Source: Polyodon spathula (Eukaryota; Chordata; Actinopteri; Acipenseriformes; Polyodontidae). Taken from it: a DNA stretch of 64,000 bases. The notes beneath the pieces are model-generated. The model was not told where the DNA came from and made no database searches. It worked only from the letters and a program-made list of their open reading frames with translations. Of the stretch, positions 19,668 to 35,215 are shown piece by piece. The position numbers and the translations under genes are program-made. The stretch lies in assembly GCF_017654505.1 (NCBI RefSeq), contig NC_054565.1, forward strand, positions 3,762,890-3,826,889, written 5' to 3'. Numbering within the stretch: position 1 is the stretch's first letter; each line of letters opens with the position of its first letter.

Positions 19668-19940
19668 TACGTGAGAACATGAGAAAACTTCAGAACGAGA
19701 GCAGGCCATTCAGCCTGTCATGTTCGTCTGGTTCATAGTAGCTGATTTATTCTAGAACTTTGCCTAGTCTGCTCTTAAGGGTCCCTGTGTCTCAACAGCA
19801 ACAATGCAGCTTGGTAACCCATTCCATACACTCACCACTCTCTGTGTAACCAAGTGTCTTTCACCCTCTCTCCACTTGATTGCCAGCTCTGGTCCTGGTC
19901 TCTGTGTTGCACTTGAAATAGTGTTAAAGGTTAACTTTCT
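19668..19940 (+). mobile_element. Retroelement fragment, same family
   Basis: Begins GAGAACATGAGAAAACTTCA with GCAGGCCATTCAGCCTGTC, then continues to CATACACTCACCACTCTCTG and CTCTCTCCACTTGATTGCC. This is the longest copy in the window. Confidence 0.65.
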
Positions 19941-20519
19941 CGACCCTTTTAAGGGTTTTAAAGGAATGCTGTTTAGGATGTGACTTTAAACAGCATCTCC
20001 AATGCTGTCAGCTCTTTTTGAATTTCAGAGCATCAACATTTTCAGCTTCAGAGACAGTTTACACATATCCCAGTGAAGACCTTGGAATTTTTGCGCTCCC
20101 CTGACTGTATGACTCATTTTTCAATCGCTTTAGTAGAGGGTTCAGTAGTGATGCAGACATTGAAGTGGTATAGAAAAGTTATACTCGGAGAGTGACTCAG
20201 ATTTGACATACTTTAAACATAATGATGGACCTCCGTGGAATGAGTCAGCTGCAACATCGTTATTTATTTTTTTTTAATTGCCCTGCTTGCTTGACTCTCA
20301 CTTTTCTGAATTGAAATAAACTTCAAATAGATCATGAGATTGCTTTAGGTCTTGGTGTCTGTTTTTTGAACAGCGAATTCATAAAACGTTATGTGGGTTC
20401 ATGTTTAGGGCACCCCCTGGTGCTGAGGATGGAAGAGTATTACTCAGCATGCATTGCCACTCTTACTGAGGGTTTGTGCATGGGGTTATGAACAGAACCT
20501 AGTGCTTTCAGTGCAGCAC

Positions 20520-20645
20520 AGAAACCAGGACCAGGCCTTTAGAATGGACATAGACCCAGTCATGGTGCTGATGTTGAATCACTGAGATCCTTTAAGACCT
20601 CATGGGCCGAATGGCCTCCTCTCACTGGTGAACGTTCTTAGGTTT
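20520..20645 (-). mobile_element. Retroelement fragment, same family, reversed
   Basis: CATGGGCCGAATGGCCTCCT followed by CTCACTGGTGAACGTTCTTA is the reverse complement of the family motif. Confidence 0.6.
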
Positions 20646-23511
20646 GTGTTTTCTAATCAGATCCAAGGGGCTATTTAGACAGGGGCCCATCTAGCAACAT
20701 GTTGGGGATGAATGTGAATCAACAAAATTGGTCAATATGTTAAAGCACTGAATTTCAATACCAGTGATGGGCATCTCTTATCTGGGCTCTGCCTGGCTCG
20801 ATGTTGATTGTTTCCATGGCATCAGATATGAGTGAACAGCATTTACTGTAGATGGAAACATGTAGAATGAAGAATACCAAGGATCTGAAATCTATTATTC
20901 TTAAAAAAATAAAAGACTGGGCACTAAATTCAACAGAGATCAAAACAGCTATGAACTGTGAAAGGACTGACGTTTTCTTATTTCTACTTAAATATCGTTC
21001 TGCTAGCACTGCTGTGTTTTCTCTTACCCCCAATGCTACAACATACCTATAAAGTGAACATCACATTTTACAAAGAAACAATAAAGGGTTCATATTTTTT
21101 TCATACAGTTGAGGGCCCTCACGATCGGCTCAGATTACCAAAAGCTAAATTCCAAACACTGAAAACTTTCCATTTATTTTCAAAATACTCTTGCCGTGTA
21201 AGTTTGCATGTTTCACTCTCAGCACTTTGTTTTTTTTTCCTGCACAGTCCATTAATTGCAGCTTGCTGCTCTTTCACTAAAACCAGGCAGCATTTTCTCT
21301 GAGGAGCTGCTATCAAATTGAGATCCATGCTCAGATTGTTTATTTCTGGCCCTCCAATTGGAGCCAGTGAAAGCCTATTTGTTATAATAATCATAATGAT
21401 ATTTGTCATTGCCAGTTCTGTAGCCCAGGAAGATTGCATTCCCTCTAACCTTTCCCTGCGCACGGGGTCGCCATGGAGACAGCTGATCTGCCCGTTTATC
21501 GGCAGCTGTGATCCGCTTCTCTCGTCCCGATGGCGGCTGTTAGACCCATGGCTAAGAGACTAATCTCTCCTGTTTCGACTTATCTGCCTTTTAACCTCAA
21601 ATCAGCTTCTTTTTATTCACCCTCAGCGTAAATAACACAAGCACAAGAGAGGCATTTAGTTTAGCCATGCTCATGTTTAGCAGACTAATACATGGTACCT
21701 TGATAAATACATGTTTTTATTTTTATTTTCAAACAATAAAACCAAAATAATTCTGTTGTCAAAGTGGCAGACAATGGCCTGGCTTCGCAAAGCTTGTGAG
21801 TTATTTAAAGAATATTTGATCAATAATTTTGATAGTCATTCAATTTTTCTGTTGCTGACTTCATCAGATGACTGAAGGTGCTAATGATTGGAGTGACCCT
21901 GATTCTACCTTTCACCTAGGGCCAGGCACTAATGACAAGACTGGAATTGAGGAGTTTTAAATGAGTATAGTAGAAGTACAGTGAAACCGTGCTAGTAGAG
22001 CGATGCTATTGAAGGGACATTTATTGTTAACATATATTTTGATATTGTGCACTATTCATTCATTATGATGTACACAAAAATAATGTCATTATTGACTCAT
22101 TAATCTTAATTATTTACCAAAATTCCAGTGCACATTCTATGTACAGATGGCATATCATGCAAAGAACATCATACCTAATTTCAATGTTAAAAAAAATGTA
22201 TTAAAAAAATAAAACACATACCTGGTGCCTTTTGTAAAATGAATCATCCGATTAACTTTTAAGGAAATTAACAGTAGTTTCTATAAGGAATAAATTGCTG
22301 CAGTTGATTCTGGAATGTCACGACCAGGGGAGGAGGAAAGTTAGGTTTTACAAAAATAACAGCAAAAAAATAAACATATTTTAAAGAAACAATCTTCATT
22401 TGCGTGATTTAAAATCAGTCAATATGTTGTGTGTAAGGTGTCTCATTTCACACAGTTTGAGCAGCCAGAATCAAACCGTCCAAACTGCACACGACACTAT
22501 AACTTATAATAAGTCTGGGATGCCTTATCTATTAATATGTATTACTTTTACTCATTTAATTTGTTTAACAGTCTAACCATTTTAGGTGTTGTTTTTTTTG
22601 TTTTATTGTATGCAAACTGTTTCAATATACTGTTTCATCTAAATCAAATGTGCGAATGAGTCACATCATGTTGCTTCTATGTTTACAATAGGGCCTGTGT
22701 TTTTTATTGTTTTTTTATTAGTAACAGTGGGTAGTGGACAGCTTGTTACTCTTATTAGAGAGTTAATTTAACAGAGGTGTGATGACTGAGCTTAATACTG
22801 AATACAGTGATTAATATTGAAGGTGACCTTACACTGACGTCAATAGGAGCCAATCAGGACAGTGGCCTTCAAAGTGAGGTGGACACATCAGGTACCGGAT
22901 TTAGATTCAGATTTGGGGAGACAGAGCTAGGAGAGCTATATTGGCTTCACACTCCATAAAGCAGATGGGACATGTGATACAGTGCTGTTGAGGTGATAGG
23001 AAGATGATTTATGCCAGCACTTACAATCATTAACTGGTTCTGTCTGTGGAGCCCATGCGGCATCCAGTTAAATTTACAGCAGAAAATACAATTACGGGGT
23101 CACAAAATCTCGACATTTTACAACACAGTCTCTCCAGTAATGTGTATTTTTTTTGTTATAGATCTAAGCATTCTATTCAAATATTATTCTGGAAAAGTGT
23201 ACTATAAAATGTGTGCGCATTACAGTATCAGCGTTAAAGAGCTGTGTTTTACTGGTGTCATTTTATCTGTACAACTTTTCGGAGGGCATTAACTCATGAA
23301 CAGGTTAACTGTGCTTCTCAATGCGGGAAGATGATTTGGGGCCTCTTCATATGGGTGAAGTAGAGTTTATTACAGACCCTCTCCAGTAATTCTGATGTGT
23401 CCCCCATCCACCACATATTCCCAATTGTTTTGATATTTTTATTCACATACCTTAGGGAAATCAACTACTATTTTTATTTTTATTTTTTTTCTGGGTGGCA
23501 TTCGGCAGAAG

Positions 23512-23650
23512 AAACATCGCAGTGTATCCAGTTCATGCTCCCTCTTGCAACAATGCTGTTGGTCTGATTGAAATGAGATGTGTGTTGTGAGGACAAAAAA
23601 AAACAGCATTGTTGCAGGAGGGAGCATGATCTGGATGCGCTGTGATGTTT
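23512..23650. repeat. Long inverted repeat (49 bp arms, 41 nt loop)
   Basis: Arms at 23512-23560 and 23602-23650 match at 44 of 49 positions. As plus-strand RNA, four of the five differences become G-U pairs, so 48 of 49 pair. It lies next to a dispersed repeat segment (23670-23735) that recurs at 45200-45270. Confidence 0.88.
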
Positions 23651-23734
23651 ACAAGAGAAATTATCTTTCTCCCGGCGAACGTTGCCGAGAAAATGTTAAG
23701 AATGTATTCGCCCATTGATTTATTATGACTCAAG

Positions 23735-23945
23735 ATGATGCATGATTAAAATTTTCAAAAGCATAGCAAAGTGTATTAAAGCATAGTGGAAGCATTGTAA
23801 TGAATTGGTAAGCACTGTAAAACCCAGGTGAGGTATGGTAAAGCAAAATCTAAAACATGTCAAACCATGGTAAACTATGGTACATGCACGGGAAAACTGC
23901 AAAAGCGTGTTTACTGTGGTAAACATATGTTAACATGTTTGTGAA
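23735..23945. repeat. Degenerate AGCATGGTAAA-type array
   Basis: Irregular units such as AAAGCATAGTGGAAGCATTG, ACCATGGTAAACTATGGTA and CACGGGAAAACTGCAAAAG. A second copy of the family is at 56640-56815. Confidence 0.6.
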
Positions 23946-24768
23946 ACTAGGTAATTAACTTAAAAAGTGCCCCTTAAATAAAGCATGACAGAAAAAAGCA
24001 TAGTATATCATTGTGCCGTTTCTCTTTCTAAATGCAGCATCAGCTTTGCACCCTGAGGAAGCTTCTTGTTTTAGTAAAGGTCCAGCAAGCTGACAAGGGC
24101 CCTCAGCCACAGCAGATAAATGTGCTACACGCACCTCTCTGACAGATGATGTTAGGAGAGGCCTGGTGAGTTATGGTTGCTGGTCAGTCTCTGCCCTTTG
24201 GCTGGACCGGTTAATGCGCCACCCCTAACGCGCTATCCAAGTAAACAGCCCTTGAAAGTCAAAGCTTACTGTCAACACCCTGTCTATCTGCCTTGTATCT
24301 CCCAGGTCCAGCTCAAAGAGGGACAGAAAAGAGGGCACTGCTTCCTGGCTCTGTCACTGGGCTGCCTGGTTGATTGATTATCTGTTCATGTGAGGGTCAG
24401 ACTCCACGATGCCCAGCTCAGCAGTGGCACAGCGCAGTGTGATGGAGTCACTATGCCTGGAGCTTAGAGTCATCAGGATGGCCGTGACCTGCAACAACCT
24501 GGACCAAATCTGCAATTCTGCTTTTCTCCTGCTGAAGTGTGACTGCAGTAGTTTTACAGGATTTACACTAAAACAAACTTAGAAAAATTGGGAAAAACAT
24601 CTTTTGCCATTTCACTAATTTGTAATGAAATTACAATTGTAATGATAAGTATTTATAGACGTGCTTATGATACACTGTTTTGGGAAAAAAATGGATACAC
24701 TTCAAAAAACAGTACAGGTACATGAACTCATTTTTTGTAATATACGATATTCAATAATATATGTGTGA

Positions 24769-24861
24769 AGCTGGTTTTGGGCAGTAATGCATGAGTGGCA
24801 CAGCCACTTTATATTGCTGGCTTTGGGCAGTAATGCATGAGTGGCACTGCCACTTTATATT
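24769..24861 (+). repeat. Two-copy tandem repeat (about 47 bp)
   Basis: GGGCAGTAATGCATGAGTGG with GCCACTTTATATTG occurs twice in a row, with few differences. Confidence 0.85.
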
Positions 24862-25904
24862 GTGTTTTGCAGAAACAAACACACCTGAAATGTTAGTTCT
24901 GTTTTAGGCACATTAAGTGCTTTATTTAGGGTGCTTAATAGAAAGGAGCTGCCCAGAACTTAAACCCAGTCTGTGTGGCAGCATTCCCCAATGCAGCCAC
25001 AAACACCCAAAAATCACAACACACCCAACCCCACCCCCCTCCCCCAGCTCAGCGCCAACCCCCCCACTCGATGGCAGGCTGACGCAACTCGCTAATCGCC
25101 CCCTCCTAACTCTCCCCTCACCATCCCATTGAATTGCAAAACGATTCTATTAATTCTGTCTTGTGATTCATTAAAACACCATTAGGTAACAGCTTACAAT
25201 TTGCACTTTATCCTCAGGGTACTTCAAAATGGTCTATAGTATAGCAACGGTACACATATACTTATAGCAATCACTCTGACCTAGACCTTTCACATCACAA
25301 AGAAAAAAAATCAGATTTATCTCACAATTCTAAAAGAAAAAGACACTAAAAACACAGACAGAAGCTGTGAAGACACACAAGCCTCAAGACCTGAACGGCC
25401 TTCAGAGAGAGTTCCACGCTGCCGTCTGGAAACCAAATGCAGACAAAGCTGTCTTTCAGAGATTAATAAAACATAAGGGCTGGATATTGCATACAGTACC
25501 TAATATATACTGTATGCTTTTAGAATTAATGCACTACAATATGTTTTGCTTGGATAACATTAGATGATTTTCCAGCTTTTTCTTTCATTAGGCACCCTTT
25601 TTTTCAGTTTTTCAGCATGTGAAAGATTATAGATGGAAATCTCTATTTAAATTAGGTGACTTGTCCAATACCCTCCGGTTTCAGGGAGGTAGCAGATATA
25701 GTCTGTCTGCCTGTCTCTTCAGGTCTGTTTTTCTTGTTATGTCTTTATACATCTGTCTCATCAATTGTATGGGGCTGCTTTGTTTTTGTAATACAGTTAT
25801 TATACACTTTTGCCATTGTTTTGCTACTGTTTATAATCACTTCTAATGGATACCTAAAGTGGTGCCCAATGTCTTTTTGAATGTTGTCTGTGTTGGAAAG
25901 GTTG

Positions 25905-26150
25905 TGCATTCACAGCCACTCTGATTGTTAAAGTGTGAATGGTCACACTAAGAGGAGTTGTGGTCTACTTATTCACGAATGGGACATTAAGATGGCAGAG
26001 ATGACTAGTTAGTTATGTAGGCAAGATGAAAATAAAAATGTTAGAAATGTTAATACAAGAGAGAAATAATAACAAGATGGGAAGAATGGTAGATAGTGTG
26101 AGGTCTTAGTGGTAAATATCTTCTGGTATAATGGAACCATAGGGTAAAAT
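25905..26150 (+). repeat. Dispersed repeat family X, copy 1
   Basis: Shares GAATGGTCACA-like, ACGAATGGGACATTAAG and AGGTCTTA...AAATAT..TCTG with 34885-35215, in the same order and orientation. Confidence 0.55.
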
Positions 26151-28089
26151 GATACACTCTTTATCAAAAACTTCACACTAGCTAAATCATACAGTAGATA
26201 TGTAAATGTAAATGTTATATATATATATTCCCCATATCTTAAAAATGATTTATATTACTTAATATTTACATAAGAATAGCCTACTTTACTCATGTTAAGC
26301 TAATTAAGGTATTCATCTTTCAGTACGTTTTTGAAACCTTTATGTATTGTGTCTAGTAAAAAAAAAACATTTTAATATATACATACAAGTATTATAAATT
26401 TAAACTTGAAGTATAATGATATTCATTTGAAAATGTAAAAAATAATAAATCATACTTGAATAGAATAATCTAAAATATGTGCTGGTAAATAGGTCACTAG
26501 CTTTCAGTGTCACCCTGCGCTCAAACCAGGTGCACACAGGCTTTGAGGAAATGACCCAGTTCCATGTGGCTTTCTCCTGAAATAGCATTAATAAAGGAGA
26601 AATCCCAATTGAAATATTCATGAGCTCCCTTCAATCGGCTTAATCGCAGGAAGTTCGGCTACATCTGAAACCTAATAGAAATTGATTTTGACAGCTATTA
26701 GTGAACAACGTTCATGTGAAACCAATGCATATCTCTAGACTAGAAAAGGTGTCAATTGAACAGGCAAGTCAGGGTGTCAGTAAGTGATTAATGGATGATG
26801 CAGTTTATATGAAGGAATCAGAAATAATGCATATATTACAGAACATTTACTAGTGATGCGATTCTCTGTGTAAAAGTGTAGGCTACATATGTCATGTATT
26901 TTCACATGTTTTGTGAAATTGTGTCCAATCACACACTGATCCACCACTGCTCATGTTAATTGAAAAGACCCCCCCAGTTGCATATAATCACTTGTTAGAC
27001 CATCTGTTTCACATCCTTGACGTTATCAGCAGTATCTATTCAGTGGGGATGATGTTTGTTTTGCATATTGCATTTCACAATTCCTTTTTTTTTTTTCAAT
27101 TTAGAGTGGTCATTAATTTAATAATGTCCAATTATGTTTCCTCACCACTGAAGGTCAGTGGGCGTCCCATAATTAGAAAAAGCCAGTAATCGCACTTTTT
27201 TAGAACATATTTAAGAGCCGTCTTGGTGTTAATTAGAATACTTGAGTTTTCTGAATAATACCAAAAAAATGAAAACATGACTTTAAATAATGTTTTGTTG
27301 ATCTGGTGTGGTTCTGGCAAACACATAGCTGAGCCTATATACCCTTTATTGAGATAGTTGTCCCTCAAAACATCAAAAACTGCCTTTATTGAGTTGAAAG
27401 ATTTGTCACATCTGACATTATTGGGCCAGGCGTCAATCTTTACTAACATATCTGTACTTGTTGGTGTTTGCAGTTTGTTGACTTTAATTAAAGGTGTGTT
27501 CAATTGCTGGGTACACTGGAAAATCCTTCACTCTGTGAATTAAAGAGTCATCCGTCCCCAAGTCTAGAGAAGCATGAGGCTAAGAGTGTCTCCTGCAAGA
27601 GCAGCAATACTGTAGATCCTGTTGACAAATGTACTGGTTTCTTACTGGACAGTAAAACCCCAACACAGGTTTACAGAAATGAATACATTTTATGAGTATA
27701 GACCCATTCACTTGACTAGAATTTAACAACACAGCTCTTAAAACAGCACTACAGACTCTTGAACCAGCACGACATGTTGAAAAACAGATACCAGATCAAG
27801 ATAACCCACTGCTTACCCCCATAAAGGGAACATAAAGAGTAAAATTATACATCTCCTCACTGTATCACCTTGACATCTACTGAAAACAAGTCAGGGACAA
27901 GCTAGACTTCTCCATGGCAACAGCAGAGGAGTTTAACAATGGGATTTTAATGAGGCCATTTACCAGCTATGGCAGCAATACTTAAATGGCCCTCGAGCAA
28001 GTTACAAAGATTACATTGATTGGCTACTTCCCTTGAAATGAATGCAAAGCAGGTTTATTTGCCTGCTGGGTAAATCAACCTGCGTTATC

Positions 28090-28275
28090 ATACATAGGAC
28101 TAAGCCTATGTAGTCAAGAACAAAGAAGAAATAGGGAGGATTTGATTGAATTCTTAAAGGAGTTGACAAAGTTAGCCCTGACCAATACAATAAGCACAGC
28201 ACAGAAATCAGGACATGAGGATACAGTTGAAAAGTATGTGGAATAGACTTAGGATAGGGTAAGAGACACTTGTCC
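28090..28275 (+). mobile_element. LINE-like fragment (AGGGAGGATTTGATTG family)
   Basis: Shares GGGAGGAYTTGATT, AAAGGAGTTGACA and the spacing of AGACTTAGGATAGGGTAAGAG with the copy at 48190-48485. The mirror open frame on the other strand is not coding. Confidence 0.5.
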
Positions 28276-29924
28276 CAACAGAGAGTACTGAGGGTATGGA
28301 GTGGATTACTTAGCCATGTTATGGATGATGAATCACTGGGATATGTCAAGAAACAATTTGACAGCTACTACGAATGGACCTCCTGCAGTAAATGGTACTA
28401 TGTTATCATTTTGGAATGCACAATGCAAGTACTCAGTTGTAGTACTAGCATTTGCAAATATTGAATATTAAATGGAGTGTCAGTGTCGCTGATACATTTT
28501 GGGTTCTGAACAGACATTTTTCACCATGTGTTTTACTTTCAGCACACACTGGCACTACCCTGACTTTTAAACAGGTCTTCAAAGGCTGGGAATGTACCTG
28601 AGCTCCCAATTAATTTAAGTGATTGAGGCTGTTTGCACACATTAATAATTCCCTCCTGCACTCACCTCATATTGACTGAAAGAGTAAGTAGCGAGGTTAC
28701 GAAAGATATAGCGTTACACATCCCCACGTGTTGCTACAACTGTTTAAATAACATACCTGTAATTGTTCTTTCCATTGTTAACACCCTGACAATGTTTTAC
28801 ACTTACAACTTTAAAGACCATTCCACAGCTCTTTTCAAAATGTCCACCCTTGTGCACTGACAGTGTAAGGATTACTGTCCACGTGGTCAAACAGGTAACA
28901 CAGCAATAACGATCCACAATGTGGTACGGAGCAGAAATGCCAAAGCACTTGTTCTTATGTTTTTTTTGTTTCAGCACAAGATCACAGACGCTACATCGCT
29001 TGTTAACAATGATGTTGTTTTTTTGTTTTGTTATTGAGATATTCCTTTTTAACTTTCCTGGTAATTAGAAGAACAAGCCCTGCTACACAAGAAAGTAGCT
29101 TATCTCTCATATGGACCCTGTTTAAGTAAAGGCACATTCTCAGACTGGAACAAAATAATTGCAGTGGTATTAAACTGACATGAACAATATTTGAACTTCC
29201 AGCAGAATTGTTACTTGCTAGTTTTACCTTTATACTTGTTTTAATTGCTCGCAGAAAAATGTATCCTGGCAGTTAAAAAAAAAGAGACCATAGTACAATT
29301 AAATATAAAGGTATGAGAAAATATTTAACTGGTACAAGAGCCCTAACCATATAACTCCAGTTTTGGCTCAGTTGCATTAGTCACGTTTCCTATTCATTAT
29401 TTTATTCATGTCCTCTAAGGACAAGGTCCAAGCTACAATACTTACACATCTGGGTTCTTGCTGAGGTCAACGAATGGAGGACGCCTTGTCAAAATGGGTC
29501 ACTAGGATGCACCCTTAACTTATGCAACATCTCTATGAAACATTCTGCCTTGAGATATCGAAAATGCTGACGTGCTTAAATCTTAACACTCTTGCTTTGA
29601 AGTAACTAGCCGGGGCTCTGTTGAGAAGGACCGACGTGCCACTACAAAGAATGTTATAAGCTTTGCAGTTTCATGAAGAATTGCTCACGTGCAGTGATAC
29701 ACCCAACATGTTCCAGGTCCTGGCCTGTCACAGCTGTTGAATTCCAGGGAATGCTTTTTTTCTCCAAGGCTTGTGCTTGCTGTTGCCAATGAACACACAG
29801 TCCATTTGTTTTAATTATGAAGCCTGCAGGTGACATAGCAGCATGAAGCTATCTCGCTCATCAGGGTGCAATCTGTCCCGTTAGCGTAACTGACACACAC
29901 ATAAAATATCTGACATACATAGAC

Positions 29925-29975
29925 ATACAGCTACTGCCAAAAGTTTTGCATCACCCTATAGAATAAATTAGGTTT
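29925..29975 (+). mobile_element. Possible Tc1-like terminal fragment
   Basis: CTACTGCCAAAAGTTTTGCA resembles ends of Tc1/mariner elements in fish. No partner end was found nearby, so it is a fragment at best. Confidence 0.3.
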
Positions 29976-30597
29976 GAGAGGGAGAATGTTAGATCGCCTC
30001 CAAATTAAAAGGTTACAAATCTCCAGTAAAAGGGTACTTTTGTGGGTGCCCTCAATGACCTCTCATTTTGAAAATTTGTCCTCAAGGGCAATGACAAGTA
30101 AATAAATACAACTGAAACATTCTGCTCTGTGTAGGAAAACCTTAAGTATACCAGAGCAGTTCAAATCGTTAAACTGAAATGGATCTCCAGTTGCCTGGGT
30201 CACCAAAACAGCAACACAGCAAAATACATGTTATAACGAGCAAAGACACAGGACTTCAGTGTTGCTTGGCAGTCGAAGGTTTAGTTAAATAAAGATTCTA
30301 AGAGGTATTTAGTGGGATTGGCTGCATTCTGGACCTTAACAGCTGCATAGTGATCAGAGCTCAGCGGAGATCAAAACTGAAACAGTGGCTGGCCACGCAC
30401 AGTAGTGGATTGGTATTATGTTACTGTATGTTGCTGGAGGTGAAGCTTTGTGGGGTTGACACACCTGTTCTCTCTTGCTTTCCATGCTCTTTAAGCCTGA
30501 TATCTGTTATTAGCTGCTGCTACTATTTCACATATTGTGCTACTATCATGTATTATGCATTTCTCTGTATTTAAAGTATTATGGATTTTCTTGTGGA

Positions 30598-32382
<1,785 letters not shown>

Positions 32383-34884
32383 TTCTGTAGACACATTTTT
32401 AATCGTTTGCCTTTGGAAATCTGAATGTTCTCCCCAACATAAAGTTATACCATTGTTTGTTTTTTCATTAACAAAAAGAGGTGTCATTTTTGGACCACTG
32501 ACTCAAATGAAAAAAAACTTTGGAGAAAACTAAAAACGAAGCTATGGTGATTTTCTTTTTTTAATTTTCGAATTGTAAATTAAAAAACAAAAACATGTTA
32601 AAAAAAAAAACACAGTATTCTTTTTTTTTTCAATTTCAATTAAAACATGTAATTAACAAGCATGACACGGAACCAAAAATGCAAGAATAAAGGCAGCGGT
32701 TCTGCGTTGCAAAATACCTTGAAGTCCTGAGGTCTGTAGTAACCCTCATGAGATTGCCCTGGTGCTTTTATTGCAACACACACTCCTAACATCCCCGGCG
32801 AACTGCATAGCCAGCCAAGTGATGATGTCATCCCAGTTGGTGACATCACCTCATCCTGAAGCCATCTGTGCTTCTGACTGGAAATGGAGTGAGGCCTTGC
32901 TGCTTCACAAGAGCATGACACCCCCTCCTACAAACAGAAATATCCCCTCCATCTGCTGTAGCCACCAATACTACCATCTATTCCCTGTTCTCTTTTCTGT
33001 GTGTGAAGATTAACGTATCAGAAATATTTGATATGTTTCTCTTACAAACCCTTTCAGAGAGTTTAACGATGACAATACAGGGAGTTGCAACCTGGAAAAA
33101 TAACTGTTGGCAACAAATAATCCTGGCTGTAAAATGGAAATATAGTACTAGGTATTCAATCGTATTCAATAATAAAATGCATTTTCAAAGTCTACTATAA
33201 TGTACATGTACACTACAACATATTAACACAAGGATGATGTAAACATATACATTGTGTTTTTCTGTATGCTACATTGGGCTACCATGCTTTATATCAGAGA
33301 CATTTGTCATACAGAACAGCAACTAAACCGTCTAATATTATACTTTGTGATATGGGGTGATAATCAATTGCATGTCTGTTAATTGTGAGTAATATTAAAC
33401 TGCAGTGTAATGATAACTGAAGTGATATTGTCAGGCACTTGTCCCCAGTGACACCCATTGTATTCTGGCATTTCACTGACGTGTTAATCAGAGCGATATC
33501 AAGCAGGGTTCACTGTGTAATACAAGAACTCTTGAATTGGTTCCTCCCATGCCACCTATAAATGTTCCTTCTTTACATACGCTCTGTGCTATTCTGCCTC
33601 AGCTGAATCCAATCACACTCATCACTGTTACCTGGTAAGGTAGCCTTTTATCGATTAGGTCATTTTAGATCATGCTCGTGTTCTTATCCAGAAATCTTTT
33701 AAAAGCACTAGTCAGTTTGTTTTATTTAATGCCCCTCTTTTCCACTCAATTTACTGTCTCTAAGGTCCATACTGAAGTTGGCAAACAAGCATTTCAATTT
33801 GCTGCCCTCTTTTTATGCAGCAATTTACAAATCGATCTTAATTAGTCCTCCCGTATCCCCCAGACATGTTTCAAGCTCAAGTAGGATCAATGATTTCAGT
33901 AATTGTAAATCATGATTTCCAATGTGAATCCCTTTTGGCAAAAACATCTCCGGATGTAAAAAGTGCATCTTGATCACTGTGTTTTGTGTCTTTTAAACGG
34001 TTTGTCAGATACAACTATTCACCTTTCAGGTTGAATGTAATTGGCTGCCGTTATGTGTTTCTTGACAGAACCATCTCAGCCGGTTTATTTTTTTAAATTT
34101 TGTTTCTAGTTACATCATGTCTGGCAGACAACAAATCAGGCAAATCGTTTTAGTTTATCAGTAAAGAAGATTTAGAATGGACCGCCTTGCTGGATTGTTT
34201 TAGAAACACATTTTAACAAAGTAGTAGAAACTACTAACTTTTCCCCTGACTTTAAAAATGGAGAAACAGGAGTAATACTTGAGGTATTGCTTATTCACAT
34301 AACTCATCCTTTTATCTAACTTGTTGTTCGTTCAGATGGTAACTATAATCCCACAGTAAAACAAATTCAAAGCCTACAAAAACCAGGAGTTATATTTGTC
34401 ACAAAAAACTGCTCTTAGGCAGTAAAAGCTGTACCGCATGCTTGAAATTGAAATGGAGATGACTGTTATCCTAGACAATAAACTACAGTTTGCTGCCTCT
34501 ATAGGGAAACAACACTACAACCAGATCCAGTCCTGAGGTTGAAACAAAAAGAAGATGGGAATCAGAGTTCTCTGTACCATGGGGAGCAGCCATGGATCAA
34601 GCCTATGAGAGAAAGATGTTCCGGCACTCAGACTTGGTATCTGAATGTAGGGGTAAGAATTGGAAGACCTGTGCCTATCCAGTTGAAGTAGGATGCAGAG
34701 GTTTGGTTGGCAGGTCGATAGTGTGCTTGTTGCATGACACAAGATTTACAAGCAGAACTCAGCAACGGAGTCAGAGCTGGGAGAGGGGAACAATGGAGCA
34801 GATGGTTTTGATTAAAGTGGCGTGACCAGAAGTCTTTTTCAATGTCATCAAATGTTGATTCACATTCTTATATAATTTTAGAGC

Positions 34885-35215
34885 ATGGACTCCATCTGTG
34901 ATTGATAAAGTGCGAATGATCTCTTAATGGTCACAGGAGTGTGTATGCAAATTATCCACAAACGGGACATTAAGCTTGCAGAGGTCTGTGTGGCTGTTAG
35001 TCACATAGCCAGGAATGGAAAAGAGAAGAAAATAAATAAGTAAATAGTAAGAAGTGAAACAAACAACATGAATGAAGATATGTAAAATAGAGAAGATACT
35101 ACAAGAGGATAGCGAAATAGAAAGACGACAGAGGAGGATCATGATAATGTGAGATCTTAAACAGGAAATATTTTCTGAAATACAACACAAGAAAGGAACC
35201 AAAAGACCTTAAACG
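34885..35215 (+). repeat. Dispersed repeat family X, copy 2
   Basis: CACAAACGGGACATTAAGCT and GAGATCTTAAACAGGAAATA align with copy 1. The middle part is A/G-rich and diverged. Confidence 0.55.
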
